Translations under genes and position numbers: made by a program
From: Craspedostauros australis
Taxonomy: Eukaryota; Bacillariophyta; Bacillariophyceae; Mastogloiales; Achnanthaceae
Assembly: GCA_026770025.1 (NCBI GenBank)
Contig: JAMXDE010000004.1
Span: 372,001 to 436,000, forward strand
Direction of reading: 5' to 3'
Length of the DNA: 64,000 nt
In this document: positions 33,568-44,026 of the stretch, in pieces
How the letters are laid out: every line of letters starts with the position of its first letter
Position numbering within the stretch: position 1 is the first letter of the stretch
Notes under the pieces: model-generated
What the model was told of the DNA's origin: nothing
Database searches by the model: none
What the model saw: the letters and a program-made list of their open reading frames with translations, nothing else

Positions 33568-36500
33568 ATGGCGGAAGAGACAACCCCTGCCACGCTGGAA
33601 GAGCTGCAAGCGCAGCTCGAAGCGATCACGGTCGAGAACGCTCGCCTCACACAGGCGACGTTGGCGGCCGAAGCCGCTGCAGAAGCAGCAAACGCGGCTA
33701 TAGCCACTGCCCAAGCAGCAGCGACAGCCACCACGACCCCAAGCCGTCCCGAACACGAGCGCAGCCGTTCCGCTGGCGACACAAGAACCCGGACGGACCA
33801 GTCCCTCTTCAACGACAGCCTCTTCAACATGGGAACACCCATGCCCAAGAAGAGCAGAAAGTCAGAAGAGGATAGCGAAGACGATGACCACGACCTCTCT
33901 GGGAAACCAACCGTTCCCATCATGGGAGGTATCCTCAAGCAAGGACGCAACTGGGTGCCCTGGACCGCAGGCGCACCAAACGGGCATTGGACGGGCCTCC
34001 AAGACGAGTCACACACCAGGTGGACCAACTCTCAACAACAGAGAATCCTCCATAACGGTGCTGACTCCACCAACCAGTCCAAGCAAGAGCAAGGACTCAT
34101 CGACAAGTTCAAGAAAGGAGGGAACATCCAGCAGTTCATTCGCCTGGTGCGAAACCACATGGCAAGAACCGGACTCCTCACCATGGCGTACATCGCTGAC
34201 GCCAACGCAGAGTCAGGGATGACTTGCGTCTTGGACTCACCAGCCGCCTTCACTCTTGAAGATGCCACCAAGCACTTCGAAGAGTTCCATCTGAAGTGGG
34301 ATCACTACGACGTCCAGAACAACGAGACAGCCTCAGCGTTTTTCCGTGACAGTCTTGATCCAGTCCTCGAAGACCAGCTCATGAACCGAATCGAGCCGAA
34401 GTTCCACGATAACTTCATCACTCTCTTCGTTGAGTTCATGAACAGCAACTCGGCCAACTCCTTGGATGAACAAGACGCCCTCGCAGCCAAGATTCGCGAA
34501 GTTAACTGCAGACGTTTTCCAAACGAGAACGTTGGTCTCATGGCAGTCCACCTTCGTGCTCTTTGCAAGCGCCTCGACGACGCCGGTCGCTTCGACCTTC
34601 GTCTCCTCCGAACGATCCTCGACGCCTTCCTGCAGGCTGGAGGACAGATCCGGTCTGGTGAACAGTACCGACGTCCTCTCTATGTGATGAAGGATAGCCT
34701 TGAGGAAATCCTCATGCGTCTCCCCGTCTTCACGTACGAGTACGCTCGCCCCCAGCTTGCCGCAAAAGATCTCACATGGATGGCAATCTGCAACAAGGCC
34801 GAGGCGTCGTACGAAAACGAGGTGCGCGGAAATCGCTGGCATGCCATCAGGCGTACCAGAGACAGCAACGTGCCCAGGTACTCGTACGCAAATAACGTCG
34901 CCCAGAATCCAAGCGCCAACATTCTCGAGCAACACAAGGGTTTCTCCAAGAACGACGGAAGGAGAAACAACTTCAAGAAGCCCAAGGAACGCGACGCCAA
35001 ACGCAACGCCGGCCAGGGTTGGTCGTCCAAAGCTCCCAAACCCGGTGAACCACAGCGCAAGCTTGTCAACGACAAGACGTTCATGTGGTGCGCCAAGTGC
35101 CGCCGCTGGCGTCTCTCGCACAACACCAAGAGTCATCAGGACAACTTCAAGTTCAAGGCGAAGGCAAAGGGCAAGCAAGCTCCCAAACAGGACAACCTCT
35201 CCATTGACATGGCTGCATGGACATGCTTCACAGCCGTCTCCAGTCAAGACGAAGACACCTGGTGGTCTCTCGTCTGGAACCTCTTCACTTCCTTCAACTA
35301 CTTCGGTAGCATCGTTGGAATGGTTCTCCTCTTCGCCTCACTTCAAGTCATTACTATCGGAGTAGAGTACGGGTGGTACATCGCGGCAGCAAATGCCTGG
35401 ATGCTAATCGCCGTAACTCTACTACTCCTCCACACGAACGCTCCACGAAGACCCGACTCAATCAACTCTGCTGACCTAGTCTACAATAAGGCACGAGTCA
35501 AAGAACGGTACAAGCAAGTGCACAAACGTCCAACACACTTCAATGGAGCCGTGAAACGCAGTCTCTACGATCTCGTAATGGAAAGTCTCGACCCAGATGG
35601 ACCCAAACCCGTGAACGTGTCGAAAGGAAACTCCCCACGAACAAAACGTATGTGGCGTCCCCAGGCTCGGACCAAATCTCGCAATCACAGATCAAAACGT
35701 CGTCACTGGAATCAATCGAAAAATTCCACTTATGGTAAAAACAAAACACTCACGACAACAAAATTGCCCCGCCAGGAAGGTCGCACCTCATCCATCTCAC
35801 GAAATCTCTGGAGCCTGTACCCAACTCGCGGAATTGACTTGATGTATGATCGAAGTCAAAAGCAACAATGTGACAATGACATGCCCGCACTACTCACTCT
35901 GCAAGGTCTAGCCTCCTTCTTCTCCAATCGCAATGCTTTCGCATCTCCAGCTAAAGCTGAGAGTTATCTCTCACCCGATGCTCCATTCGAACTCGTTTGG
36001 GACAGCGGAGCATCAATTTCTGTAACAAATGACCTCAACGATTTCTGTTCTACTCCAAGTCCTCCACCAAGACCGACCTTTCTCAACGGATTCCTCAAGA
36101 AAATCCAAGTGAATGCGTTGGGAACCGTCGAATGGTATGTCCTTGATGTAACTGGAAGCCCTCGCAAATTGCGACTGCCTGCTTTCTATGTTCCCGAATC
36201 AAAGGTCAAGCTAATCAGCACTTCCAGTCTCCTTGAAGAGTATCAGGGCGAAACGATCGTTTTCGACAAGTCCTCCTGCAAACTCAGCGGAATCCTGGGA
36301 AACGACGATCGCAATGCAATCGTAGCGAATTACAAGAAGTCCACAAGGCTGCCAACATCAGTCGGCTACAGTGACGACAACATCCATGACGTACCAGCTG
36401 CACCAACGTCCATCGTCTCTACCGTGTCGGACCACAACGTGAACCTCACCCAACCGCAAAAGGAACTTCTTCGGTGGCACTATCGTCTCGGACATTTATC

Positions 36501-38736
36501 CTTCAGTCGAGTGAAGTTCCTACTGCGTTCGGGTACGCTCACCGGGTCAGAATCGTCTAGAAAGATGCACACAGCTGCGGCAAGGGTCACAAGCCTTCCG
36601 CTTTGCGCTGCATGCCAATTCGGAAAGCTGCACCGTCGCCCTTCCCCAGGAATAACTCAACATGTCGTCCGTGACAAACAAGGAGTTTTGCGCACCGATC
36701 ACTTGTTCCCTGGACAACAAGTATCAGTGGACCACTTCGTCGGTCGAACGCCAGGACGCCTCTTCTCAGGACGAGGCAAAGGCGATCCAAACGAAATGTA
36801 CAAAGGCGGAGCCATCTTTGTCGATCATGCATCAGGATACATTCACGTGGAACCTGTGGCAGCGCTAACCACACACGCCACCCTCGAAGCCAAGGAACGG
36901 TTCGAACTGATGTGTCGTGATGTTGGAGTCCCCGTACGATCGTATCTATCAGATAACGCCACCACCTTCACCTCACCCGAATACTCCAAACACCTTGAAA
37001 TATTCCATCAAGTCCATCGATTCGCAGGTGTCGGCGCACATCACCACAATGGAATCGCCGAGCGAAGCATTCGAACAATTGTCTCAATGGCCCGAACCAT
37101 GATGATGCATCAAAGCATCCACTGGCCAACGATGTTTGATGCTCAACTGTGGCCAATGGCCGTCGTACACGCCGCGTACATCTACAATCGCGTGCCTAAC
37201 CCTGCCACCGGCCTCACACCTTACGATGTTCTGTCACGCATCCGTCTTCCCCTCAAGCAACTTCATAACCTGCACGTATGGGGCAGTCCAGTCTATGTCC
37301 TTAACAAAGCATTGGCCGATGGACGCAAGATACCCCGATGGGAACCAAGAGGAGAGAGATACGTGAACATGGGTCTCTCTACGAAGCATGCTTCAACCGT
37401 ACCTCTAGTCCTATCACCACGGACAGGTTCAATCACCCCTCAGTTCCACGTTGTGTTCGATGACTGGTTCGCAACGATTGCTACCGACTTGAAGCAACTT
37501 CCAAGCTATCAATCGGAAGAATGGACTCGCATGTTTGGTGACACCACCTTCCAATATCCATTCGATGACGACGATGTGGAATCAATGGAGCAGGACGACA
37601 TCTTCGCATCAGACACGCGAGACCACAACCGGTTACAACGCAACGACGATAACACTCCACCACCGAGTCTTGATACGCGAAACCAACAAACCATCCGTGA
37701 AAGAGCGCCACAGGTATTGGCGAAAGAGTCGCAACCAATAACACAACAGATCCCTGATCTCATGAGTGAAACTCTCGCCCCTCCGATGCCAGTTTCAGAG
37801 GGAGCCAACAGGCAAATGTCTTCGACAGAGGGAGCTCCCGATGAGTCCCCGGTACCTGACTCTACTATAGAGTCACCGGATCAGCGAACACTTCAACCGC
37901 AATTGAGTTCACCTCTCCGAGAATCACCAACACTAGAACCAGCGACTCCAATACCACTTCCAGCTCCGACGCCAATTCAGACGAGCTCCACGCCACCCAT
38001 GATACCTAAGTCTGAGCCAACGCCAGAAAGACCTCGAAGCACGAGAATTCGCAAACAACCAAAGCGATTCACGTACGCACGTATGGGAGGCAAAGCAGCC
38101 TGGCTGGACGACGAAGACACCGATGATTACTACTTCTGCCCCGCAGTAGCTACCTTGGAAGAAATTGAACAGGCCGCAATGCCCAGGGAGTTGCACCCCG
38201 ATTCTTCATCGATAATCACATTCTCACAAGCTGTCGTTGATTGCTTACACACAATTGAACCACTCCAACGCGAAGGCAGCGACACTCTTTCCATCGATTT
38301 ACACCAATTCAAGGTGGACGCTCACTACTTGTTGCGCAGGCTTCGAGTGCGATTCAACACTTTGAATCCACAACCAACCAACGTCGTTCTTCCAACATTC
38401 GCGCCAAGACCAACTGAAACAGAAGAAGCCAGCGTCAACATGGCCGACTGGTGGCAACCAGACCCTGACGACATGACCGAGGAGGGACCAACTCCATTCC
38501 AAGACGTCTACGAGGATCTCTACTCAGACATGGAGAGGCATTTCGAAGTCGACCTCCACTGTGAGATTCGCTGCGACGACCTGAGGAGGCAAGCAACGGA
38601 CTACGCTATTGGTAAATTCGTGGGAAAACTCAGCACCTTCATCCGAACTGGCACCATGAACCCCAGCTTCGACGCCTTCGATTACATGTCGTCGGCCACA
38701 CCTGAGGCATGGTCGTATGTCGAGATGTACATGTGA
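33568..38736 (+). CDS. Element M gag-protease-integrase polyprotein
   Basis: 1,722 residues from an ATG in good context (ATCATGGC). Residues 1-60 are Ala-rich coiled coil; the gag body follows, with a CCHH-type knuckle C508-x2-C511-x6-H518-x4-H523. Residues about 578-623 are strongly hydrophobic, two likely membrane helices, which is unusual here. Protease: WDSGAS, Asp812. Pre-integrase HHCC region from about 969 (WHYRLGHLS; CAACQFGKLHR). Integrase catalytic triad Asp1055, Asp1129, Glu1165, with exact D-35-E spacing. The C-terminal region has WGSPVYVLNKALADGRKIPR and TPQFHVVFDDWF, then a Pro/Ser-rich linker and about 200 residues I cannot assign. No internal stops, so probably functional. It ends without reverse transcriptase. 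Confidence 0.92.
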   Translation: MAEETTPATLEELQAQLEAITVENARLTQATLAAEAAAEAANAAIATAQAAATATTTPSRPEHERSRSAGDTRTRTDQSLFNDSLFNMGTPMPKKSRKSEEDSEDDDHDLSGKPTVPIMGGILKQGRNWVPWTAGAPNGHWTGLQDESHTRWTNSQQQRILHNGADSTNQSKQEQGLIDKFKKGGNIQQFIRLVRNHMARTGLLTMAYIADANAESGMTCVLDSPAAFTLEDATKHFEEFHLKWDHYDVQNNETASAFFRDSLDPVLEDQLMNRIEPKFHDNFITLFVEFMNSNSANSLDEQDALAAKIREVNCRRFPNENVGLMAVHLRALCKRLDDAGRFDLRLLRTILDAFLQAGGQIRSGEQYRRPLYVMKDSLEEILMRLPVFTYEYARPQLAAKDLTWMAICNKAEASYENEVRGNRWHAIRRTRDSNVPRYSYANNVAQNPSANILEQHKGFSKNDGRRNNFKKPKERDAKRNAGQGWSSKAPKPGEPQRKLVNDKTFMWCAKCRRWRLSHNTKSHQDNFKFKAKAKGKQAPKQDNLSIDMAAWTCFTAVSSQDEDTWWSLVWNLFTSFNYFGSIVGMVLLFASLQVITIGVEYGWYIAAANAWMLIAVTLLLLHTNAPRRPDSINSADLVYNKARVKERYKQVHKRPTHFNGAVKRSLYDLVMESLDPDGPKPVNVSKGNSPRTKRMWRPQARTKSRNHRSKRRHWNQSKNSTYGKNKTLTTTKLPRQEGRTSSISRNLWSLYPTRGIDLMYDRSQKQQCDNDMPALLTLQGLASFFSNRNAFASPAKAESYLSPDAPFELVWDSGASISVTNDLNDFCSTPSPPPRPTFLNGFLKKIQVNALGTVEWYVLDVTGSPRKLRLPAFYVPESKVKLISTSSLLEEYQGETIVFDKSSCKLSGILGNDDRNAIVANYKKSTRLPTSVGYSDDNIHDVPAAPTSIVSTVSDHNVNLTQPQKELLRWHYRLGHLSFSRVKFLLRSGTLTGSESSRKMHTAAARVTSLPLCAACQFGKLHRRPSPGITQHVVRDKQGVLRTDHLFPGQQVSVDHFVGRTPGRLFSGRGKGDPNEMYKGGAIFVDHASGYIHVEPVAALTTHATLEAKERFELMCRDVGVPVRSYLSDNATTFTSPEYSKHLEIFHQVHRFAGVGAHHHNGIAERSIRTIVSMARTMMMHQSIHWPTMFDAQLWPMAVVHAAYIYNRVPNPATGLTPYDVLSRIRLPLKQLHNLHVWGSPVYVLNKALADGRKIPRWEPRGERYVNMGLSTKHASTVPLVLSPRTGSITPQFHVVFDDWFATIATDLKQLPSYQSEEWTRMFGDTTFQYPFDDDDVESMEQDDIFASDTRDHNRLQRNDDNTPPPSLDTRNQQTIRERAPQVLAKESQPITQQIPDLMSETLAPPMPVSEGANRQMSSTEGAPDESPVPDSTIESPDQRTLQPQLSSPLRESPTLEPATPIPLPAPTPIQTSSTPPMIPKSEPTPERPRSTRIRKQPKRFTYARMGGKAAWLDDEDTDDYYFCPAVATLEEIEQAAMPRELHPDSSSIITFSQAVVDCLHTIEPLQREGSDTLSIDLHQFKVDAHYLLRRLRVRFNTLNPQPTNVVLPTFAPRPTETEEASVNMADWWQPDPDDMTEEGPTPFQDVYEDLYSDMERHFEVDLHCEIRCDDLRRQATDYAIGKFVGKLSTFIRTGTMNPSFDAFDYMSSATPEAWSYVEMYM

Positions 38737-39491
38737 GTATATGTCGAGATGTACGAGTATATGTGCATCGTTCACCCGCTATTCTCTCATACACACTTGG
38801 ACGGTATAACTACATTCGTGTCGATAGTATACTGTGATTCGTCAGAATTACAGGGGAAACGGAACACACGAAAAGGGGCAAGATTTCTGGAGGAAATTTG
38901 CAAATGACGATTTCTGAGAGAATTGGAAGATCGTCCGTCCATCCATCAATGGTACCAAGAGAATCTCGAGGTACTTCCCAACTAAACCTCAGATGACGAT
39001 ATCATCTGACAGACCACTGCATCACCAATGGAACGTGACATCTGGAGAGCAGAAGGACGCCTACTGACGTCGACAGGATGTCATCATGTCAACCACGTCG
39101 ACATCTGTCTCCAAGTCAGAGCAGGAGGCGAAGATCCGATGACCGAAGGACATCAGCATCATGGATACAGAAGGTGAACTTCAAATGGTAAGTACTCATG
39201 GAGTAGGAGCCAGTACTGAATGAACGGAGTGTCAAATACGGAGTACGTATCGAACACGGAGTATCGTGTGCGACGAGCACGCGATGTTGAAAGAGAGAGA
39301 ATGCAGAGAGGAGCGAGAGAGCATCTCGCGTACCGACTCATAGTCGGAGACTGAATCTACGAAACAGATTGAAGCGCCGAGAGCATCGGACAAGAGAACG
39401 GGCGTACACCGAGAGCATCGGAGTAGCCAAGTAATGAAATAGCAAACGAACGACTATCAACCAACACCATCTTCCACGATCGTAGGTTACC
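38737..39491 (+). other. Spacer between the two ORFs of element M
   Basis: 755 bp with stops in all plus frames. It starts with a good donor-like GTGAGTAT at 38,733 and ends with ATCGTAG at 39,485, but joining these leaves the ORFs out of frame (2 nt left over, phase 0 needed). A 14-bp direct repeat (ATGTCGAGATGTAC) lies at its start. Confidence 0.6.
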
Positions 39492-41612
39492 GTGCGCGGA
39501 ACTTGCCAACAGTCGTACCAGGATCCGGAGTACCTAATGATGAAAGGTTTTCTCCCTCCTGAAAGCAAAATCAGCGGCAACACTTTCTTTCAAAGGACTC
39601 GCTCCGTGTGGAACGCCATCACTGAGAATCACCGCTATCGTCTCGCGTTTGAGCTGCTCCGTCGCCAAGTCACGACTATCCGCCCAGGACCATGGCCACA
39701 GCCCAGTGAATTCGAAGTTGAGAAATTCGTCCAAGGAATGATCGAAACCAACACGGCACCTCTGAAGGAGGCTCCAGCAACGCGAGCCTCTGATCAAAAC
39801 GGATCAACACTTGAAGTCGACCCATCATCCATCCTCGACACAGCGGCATGTATTCCAGAACACGCATGGGCAAACATCGAACAACACGCTTACGCTGTCT
39901 CCATCATCGAGCCGCAGCGAGACTCAACGAACTTCCCAACATACGTCGATGGACACATGATGAGCTACTTCGCAACAGGAGGCGACCTAAACATCGCTGA
40001 GCGTTCATCCGTGTACAAGGCTTCCAACCGTGATCCTGATACCCTCTCCTTCGACGAAGCAATCCGCAACGACAACAAGGACGAGTGGATGCAAGCAGCC
40101 GAAAAGGAAATCAAGGCTCTCACGGAAAAGGGAACGTGGGAAGAGATCCAAAAGGCCGACGTCGTCAACGACCGAATCTTCCCGGGGACCTGGGTCTTCC
40201 GCCGCAAACGCTTGCCAGACGGCACAATCAAGAAATACAAGGGTCGCTGGTGTTGCCGCGGAGACCTCATGAATGAGGATGCATCCACATACGCGCCAGT
40301 CGTGGCCTGGTCATCCGTTCGCATCTTCCTGAGCACATCCATCGTGGTGGGTTGGACAACTACATCGATTGACTTCACCAACGCATTCGTACAGGCTTCC
40401 ATCCACAAGCCCGTACACCTCCACCTCCCTCGCGGCTTCAAATCAAGCAAAGGACCCAACACCTGTCTCAGACTTCGCAAGAGCCTCTACGGATTAACGA
40501 TCGCTCCGCGCCTGTGGTATGAGCACCTCATCCGGGCCCTGATCACAGTCGGCTTCAAAGCCTGTGATCAAGAGCAATGCCTGTTCATCAAGCACAACAT
40601 CATGATCGTTCTCTACGTTGACGATGCAGGAATCGCCTCAAAGACCAAGCAGGATGCCGATGAATTCATTGCATCAATGCATGAACTCGGGTTCGAGCTA
40701 ACCCAGGAGGGCAGCTTCACTGAGTTTCTGGGAATTGAGCTTTGCCGCGACCCAAAGGCGGACACGGTTCACCTTCGACAATCAGGATTGATCAAAAAGA
40801 TCCTGGAGACGACGAAAATGACGAACTGCAACCCATGCCCGGTTCCAACAACCCAGCTCGCACTCGGACAGTGCAAGGATGAACCAGCCATGAACGAGAA
40901 ATGGAACTACCGCTCCGTAGTTGGTATGCTGTTGTACCTCACAACGAATACTCGTCCAGACCTCGCCTTCGCAGTCTCTCAGGTCGCACGCTTTGGACAG
41001 GACCCTCGCCGCTCACACGCCAAGGCCGTCAAGCGCATCATGCGCTATCTCAAACACACGGAGACCATGGGCACCATCGTTCGCCCCACTGGGCAACTCG
41101 ATCTCAAGTGCTACGTGGATGCTGACTTCGCAGGCCTCTACCAACGAGAAGACAGCAAAGACCCTGTATCGGTCAAGTCACGCACAGGGTACCTTATCAC
41201 ACTTGGTGGATGTCCTCTCATTTGGAAATCAAAGCTTCAAACTGAGATCGCACTGTCTACGATGGAGTCAGAGTACGCCGCTCTTTCTCTGGCAATGCGC
41301 ACATTGATTCCAATTCAGCAGCTCATCCGACAAGTGATTGACAACGCAGGCACCAACATGCCGCTGCACACCAACCTCCAGTGCACTGTCTTCGAGGACA
41401 ACCAAGCCTGCATTTCCCTTGCCACCAATCATCAGCCAACAGCACGCACCAAACACTTCTTGACCAAGTGGCACTTCTTTTGGTACTGGGTCAAGGCAGG
41501 CTTCATTTGCATCCAACACATCTCCACGCCGGAGCAACTCGCCGACATCTTTACAAAGGGATTATCCATCGTGGTCTTCGAGTACTTACGGTTCAAAATC
41601 ATGGGTTGGTAA
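39492..41612 (+). CDS. Element M reverse transcriptase-RNase H
   Basis: Open from 39,486; the first ATG in frame is 39,537 (MMKGFLPPESK). Reverse transcriptase blocks: TWVFRRKRLPDGTIKKYKGR, SIDFTNAFVQA, LRKSLYGLTIAPRLWYEHL and LYVDDAGIA with the catalytic YVDD near residue 375. RNase H blocks: YVDADFAGLY, TMESEYAALSLAM, FEDNQACISLATN, and the copia-typical end HISTPEQLADIFTKGL. No stops. It is in a different frame from the upstream ORF, so it needs splicing, a separate message or another way to be expressed. The stop is 83 bp before the 3' LTR. Confidence 0.92.
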   Translation: MRGTCQQSYQDPEYLMMKGFLPPESKISGNTFFQRTRSVWNAITENHRYRLAFELLRRQVTTIRPGPWPQPSEFEVEKFVQGMIETNTAPLKEAPATRASDQNGSTLEVDPSSILDTAACIPEHAWANIEQHAYAVSIIEPQRDSTNFPTYVDGHMMSYFATGGDLNIAERSSVYKASNRDPDTLSFDEAIRNDNKDEWMQAAEKEIKALTEKGTWEEIQKADVVNDRIFPGTWVFRRKRLPDGTIKKYKGRWCCRGDLMNEDASTYAPVVAWSSVRIFLSTSIVVGWTTTSIDFTNAFVQASIHKPVHLHLPRGFKSSKGPNTCLRLRKSLYGLTIAPRLWYEHLIRALITVGFKACDQEQCLFIKHNIMIVLYVDDAGIASKTKQDADEFIASMHELGFELTQEGSFTEFLGIELCRDPKADTVHLRQSGLIKKILETTKMTNCNPCPVPTTQLALGQCKDEPAMNEKWNYRSVVGMLLYLTTNTRPDLAFAVSQVARFGQDPRRSHAKAVKRIMRYLKHTETMGTIVRPTGQLDLKCYVDADFAGLYQREDSKDPVSVKSRTGYLITLGGCPLIWKSKLQTEIALSTMESEYAALSLAMRTLIPIQQLIRQVIDNAGTNMPLHTNLQCTVFEDNQACISLATNHQPTARTKHFLTKWHFFWYWVKAGFICIQHISTPEQLADIFTKGLSIVVFEYLRFKIMGW

Positions 41613-41684
41613 CAACCAACAACAACAAACAACAACGAAGGATGAAGTTTTCATCGATACCACAACTCCAATCACGACCCAACA

Positions 41685-41695
41685 CTGAGAGGGAG
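41685..41695 (+). other. Polypurine tract of element M
   Basis: GAGAGGGAG directly before the 3' LTR, the expected plus-strand primer site. Confidence 0.6.
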
Positions 41696-42383
41696 AGTTG
41701 AGATTCAATGAGGGACAGACTACTACCGAACACGGTATCAACCCAATGGGAGAAATTCTTGTTTTTGGCGCGAAATCTTCCGACTTGATCGACCACCAAA
41801 CCTTTTTCTCCTCCTTTCTCTCCTGCATTCACGAATCCGTCATGACTCAAACCTGACCGACCTGACTCACACCCCACCTGGGAACTATATGCTCTTCAGA
41901 TCCTCCTTACTAAAACTTATCTCGATTCCTTCATTGCTGATGACCACCACACTACCACCGTGGTCTCAGCATGCGTATCCAACTTGCTTCAACTCAAGCA
42001 ATGGAATCCGAGTGTCAGCTTCAGCCACAGCCTCTGCTTCATGACCGTCGCCACTGATAGTCATGACCTACACTGCAGTGTAACTACATGTGCGGAGAGC
42101 AAAGTACTGTATTGACCGTCTACTCTGTTGCACTGAATCAAGTGCATCAGTGCAGGGTCTCGCCAAGTTGTGTGGCATCGTTTCTTCACCCTACTAACAC
42201 CAATAAGCTAACTCATAATAACAGACAAGGATTAGCTACAAAGCACTCTACTTCTCATCGTTACAAGTTATAACTCTTCAATCAGTACACCTCTCTTGAA
42301 CTGCATCACACGGCTATCCCGAAGCCGGCAGATTCACGAGGCATTCACCACCGATTCGCGACGCCTACGCCCGAATCCTAACT
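41696..42383 (+). repeat. Element M 3' LTR
   Basis: 688 bp; differs from the 5' LTR by one extra T in a T-run and about three substitutions near its start. Confidence 0.9.
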
Positions 42384-42388
42384 CGCAT
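42384..42388. repeat. Target-site duplication, right copy
   Basis: CGCAT, matching 32,448-32,452. Confidence 0.9.
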
Positions 42389-43640
42389 GCCAATGGCAAT
42401 GATACCACTGGAGATTGTCGAGCAGTACCACCTTCCCAAGCTGGAACACAATGGCAACATGTACGTCGAAGTGCGAAAGGGCATGTACAGGCTGCCACAA
42501 GCAGGCAAAATCGCAAATGTGAAGCTCCAAAAACACCTTGCCACATTCGGATACCGGCCAGCCCCACACACTCCAGGGTTGTGGAAGCATAACTGCAGAC
42601 CCATCACATTCACTCTCGTCATGGACAACTTTGGCGTCAAATACGTGGGCAAGGAACACGCGCAGCACCTCATTGGGGCACTTCAGACCATATACAAATG
42701 CACCATCGAATGGGACAGCGACCTATACTGCGGTGTCAGTCTCAAATGGGACTATGACACATAGAAAGCCAAACTTTCCATGCCGGGATACATGCAAAAA
42801 ACACTTCACAAATTCCAACATCCGATCCCCACCAAACCACAGCACGCGCCAGCACCATGCAAAGCACCAGTCTACGGCGCGAGAACGCAAGAACCCAAAT
42901 TGGAGGACACCGCACCGGAACTACCCGCCAAGGAAATCATCCGCATCCGACAGATAGTAGGGACCCTACTATACTACGCAAGAGCCGTCGACCCAACCAT
43001 CCTTCCAGCTGTCAGCGATATTGCCACACAACAGGCGCATGCCATACACAACACGGCAAACTGGGTCAGACAGCTGCTTGACTACTGCACCACCCATCCC
43101 AGCGCGACCATCATGTACAACGCCAGCAACATGGTCCTACATGTCGACAGCGACGCATCCTACCTGAGCCTACCCAAGGCCAGAAGTCGCGCGGGAGGCC
43201 ACATGTACCTCAGCAGCCGATCCCCAACAGACGACAAGGCGCCCATCAAGCCGCCTCCAAACAACGGGGCCATCCACACGGTTTGCAACAAAATTCAGAA
43301 TGTCACGAGCAGCAGCCGAAGCCGAAGTTGGCGCGCTATACCTGAACTGCACGGCAGCCTCAGCCCTACGCACCAGACTCAACAAGCTTGGCCACACCCA
43401 ACCGCCCACGCCCATCAAGACGGACAATTCCACAGCATCCAGCATCGTCAACAAAACCATGAAGCAACGTCGCACCAGAGCAATGGACATGCAATTCTAC
43501 TGGGTATGAGACCGGATACAGCAAGGACAATTCATTGTCTACTGGGCCCCCGGATCTGACAATCTTGCCGACTACTTCACGAAGCACCATCCGACGGCTC
43601 ATCAGAAAAATGAGAGAAGTATACCTCAAGCCTACACCTG
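42389..43640 (+). pseudogene. Decayed Ty1/copia fragment R, 3' part (reverse transcriptase to RNase H)
   Basis: Continues fragment R in frame: IPLEIVEQYHLPKLEHNGNM, YVEVRKGMYRLPQAGKIAN. The catalytic aspartate pair reads LVMDNFGVKYV, so the second Asp is Asn. A stop at 42,762-42,764 interrupts after WDYDT, the frame shifts near 43,300 before AAEAEVGALYLNCTAA, and another stop at 43,508-43,510 precedes DRIQQGQFIVYW and DNLADYFTKHHP, the RNase H end. No LTR is visible on either side of R. The element was dead, perhaps long before M entered. Confidence 0.85.
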
Positions 43641-43884
43641 ACAGCGGCAAATCAGCAAGACAGATCATGTTGGGAGTCACGCGAGGGTGTATTGATTCCA
43701 GTCCCGTGCGTGACCCAACTGACCTACGTACGCAAAGTGCACACCTCACGCCCACTTTCCTCTTCGAGCAGAGCAAGACACTAGCAGGAGCTAAGACCGC
43801 AACTCCTCAGCTCATCAATGCAATAGCTCATAATATTAGCGAACAACATTGATTCACACACTACTCATCATATTCACGGGATTC
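43641..43884. other. Junction of fragment R and ankyrin-BTB copy 2
   Basis: Residual R sequence, then the point (about 43,885) where similarity to the copy 1 BTB coding sequence begins. No terminal repeat seen. Confidence 0.4.
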
Positions 43885-44026
43885 CTTTGTTCATCAGTGT
43901 CTGAATGGATGGGACAGTGATCATGAGGACTTCGGCGTTTGCCTTGATTGGTTGCTGTTAGTTGCCCTGTCCACACAAGAAGATTGTGTCTGCCCTGTTC
44001 TCGGTTTGGAAGGATCTGAGCTAGTC
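43885..44026 (-). pseudogene. BTB remnant of ankyrin copy 2
   Basis: Comparison with copy 1 shows the start of a BTB domain (TIFLCGQGN) with three in-frame stops around and within it, then a run of similarity to IKANAEVLMITVPSIQTLMN, which breaks off beside fragment R. The rest of the BTB domain is missing. Confidence 0.7.

Larger units (their letters stand above)
32453..42383 (+). mobile_element. Complete Ty1/copia element M, nested in fragment R
   Basis: The 9,931-bp element is bounded by 687- and 688-bp LTRs and a 5-bp target duplication. The domain order protease-integrase-reverse transcriptase-RNase H marks it as copia. I count about three substitutions and one indel between the LTRs, so it inserted recently. 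It cuts the reverse transcriptase of R between codons for MR and MP; removing the element and one CGCAT gives an uninterrupted R frame. The internal part has two ORFs separated by 755 bp. Confidence 0.93.

Noticed and set aside
38733..39485. Simple GT-AG intron joining the two ORFs of element M
   Set aside because: Donor leaves two bases while the acceptor opens a phase 0 frame; the join hits a stop soon after. Kept only as an open question.
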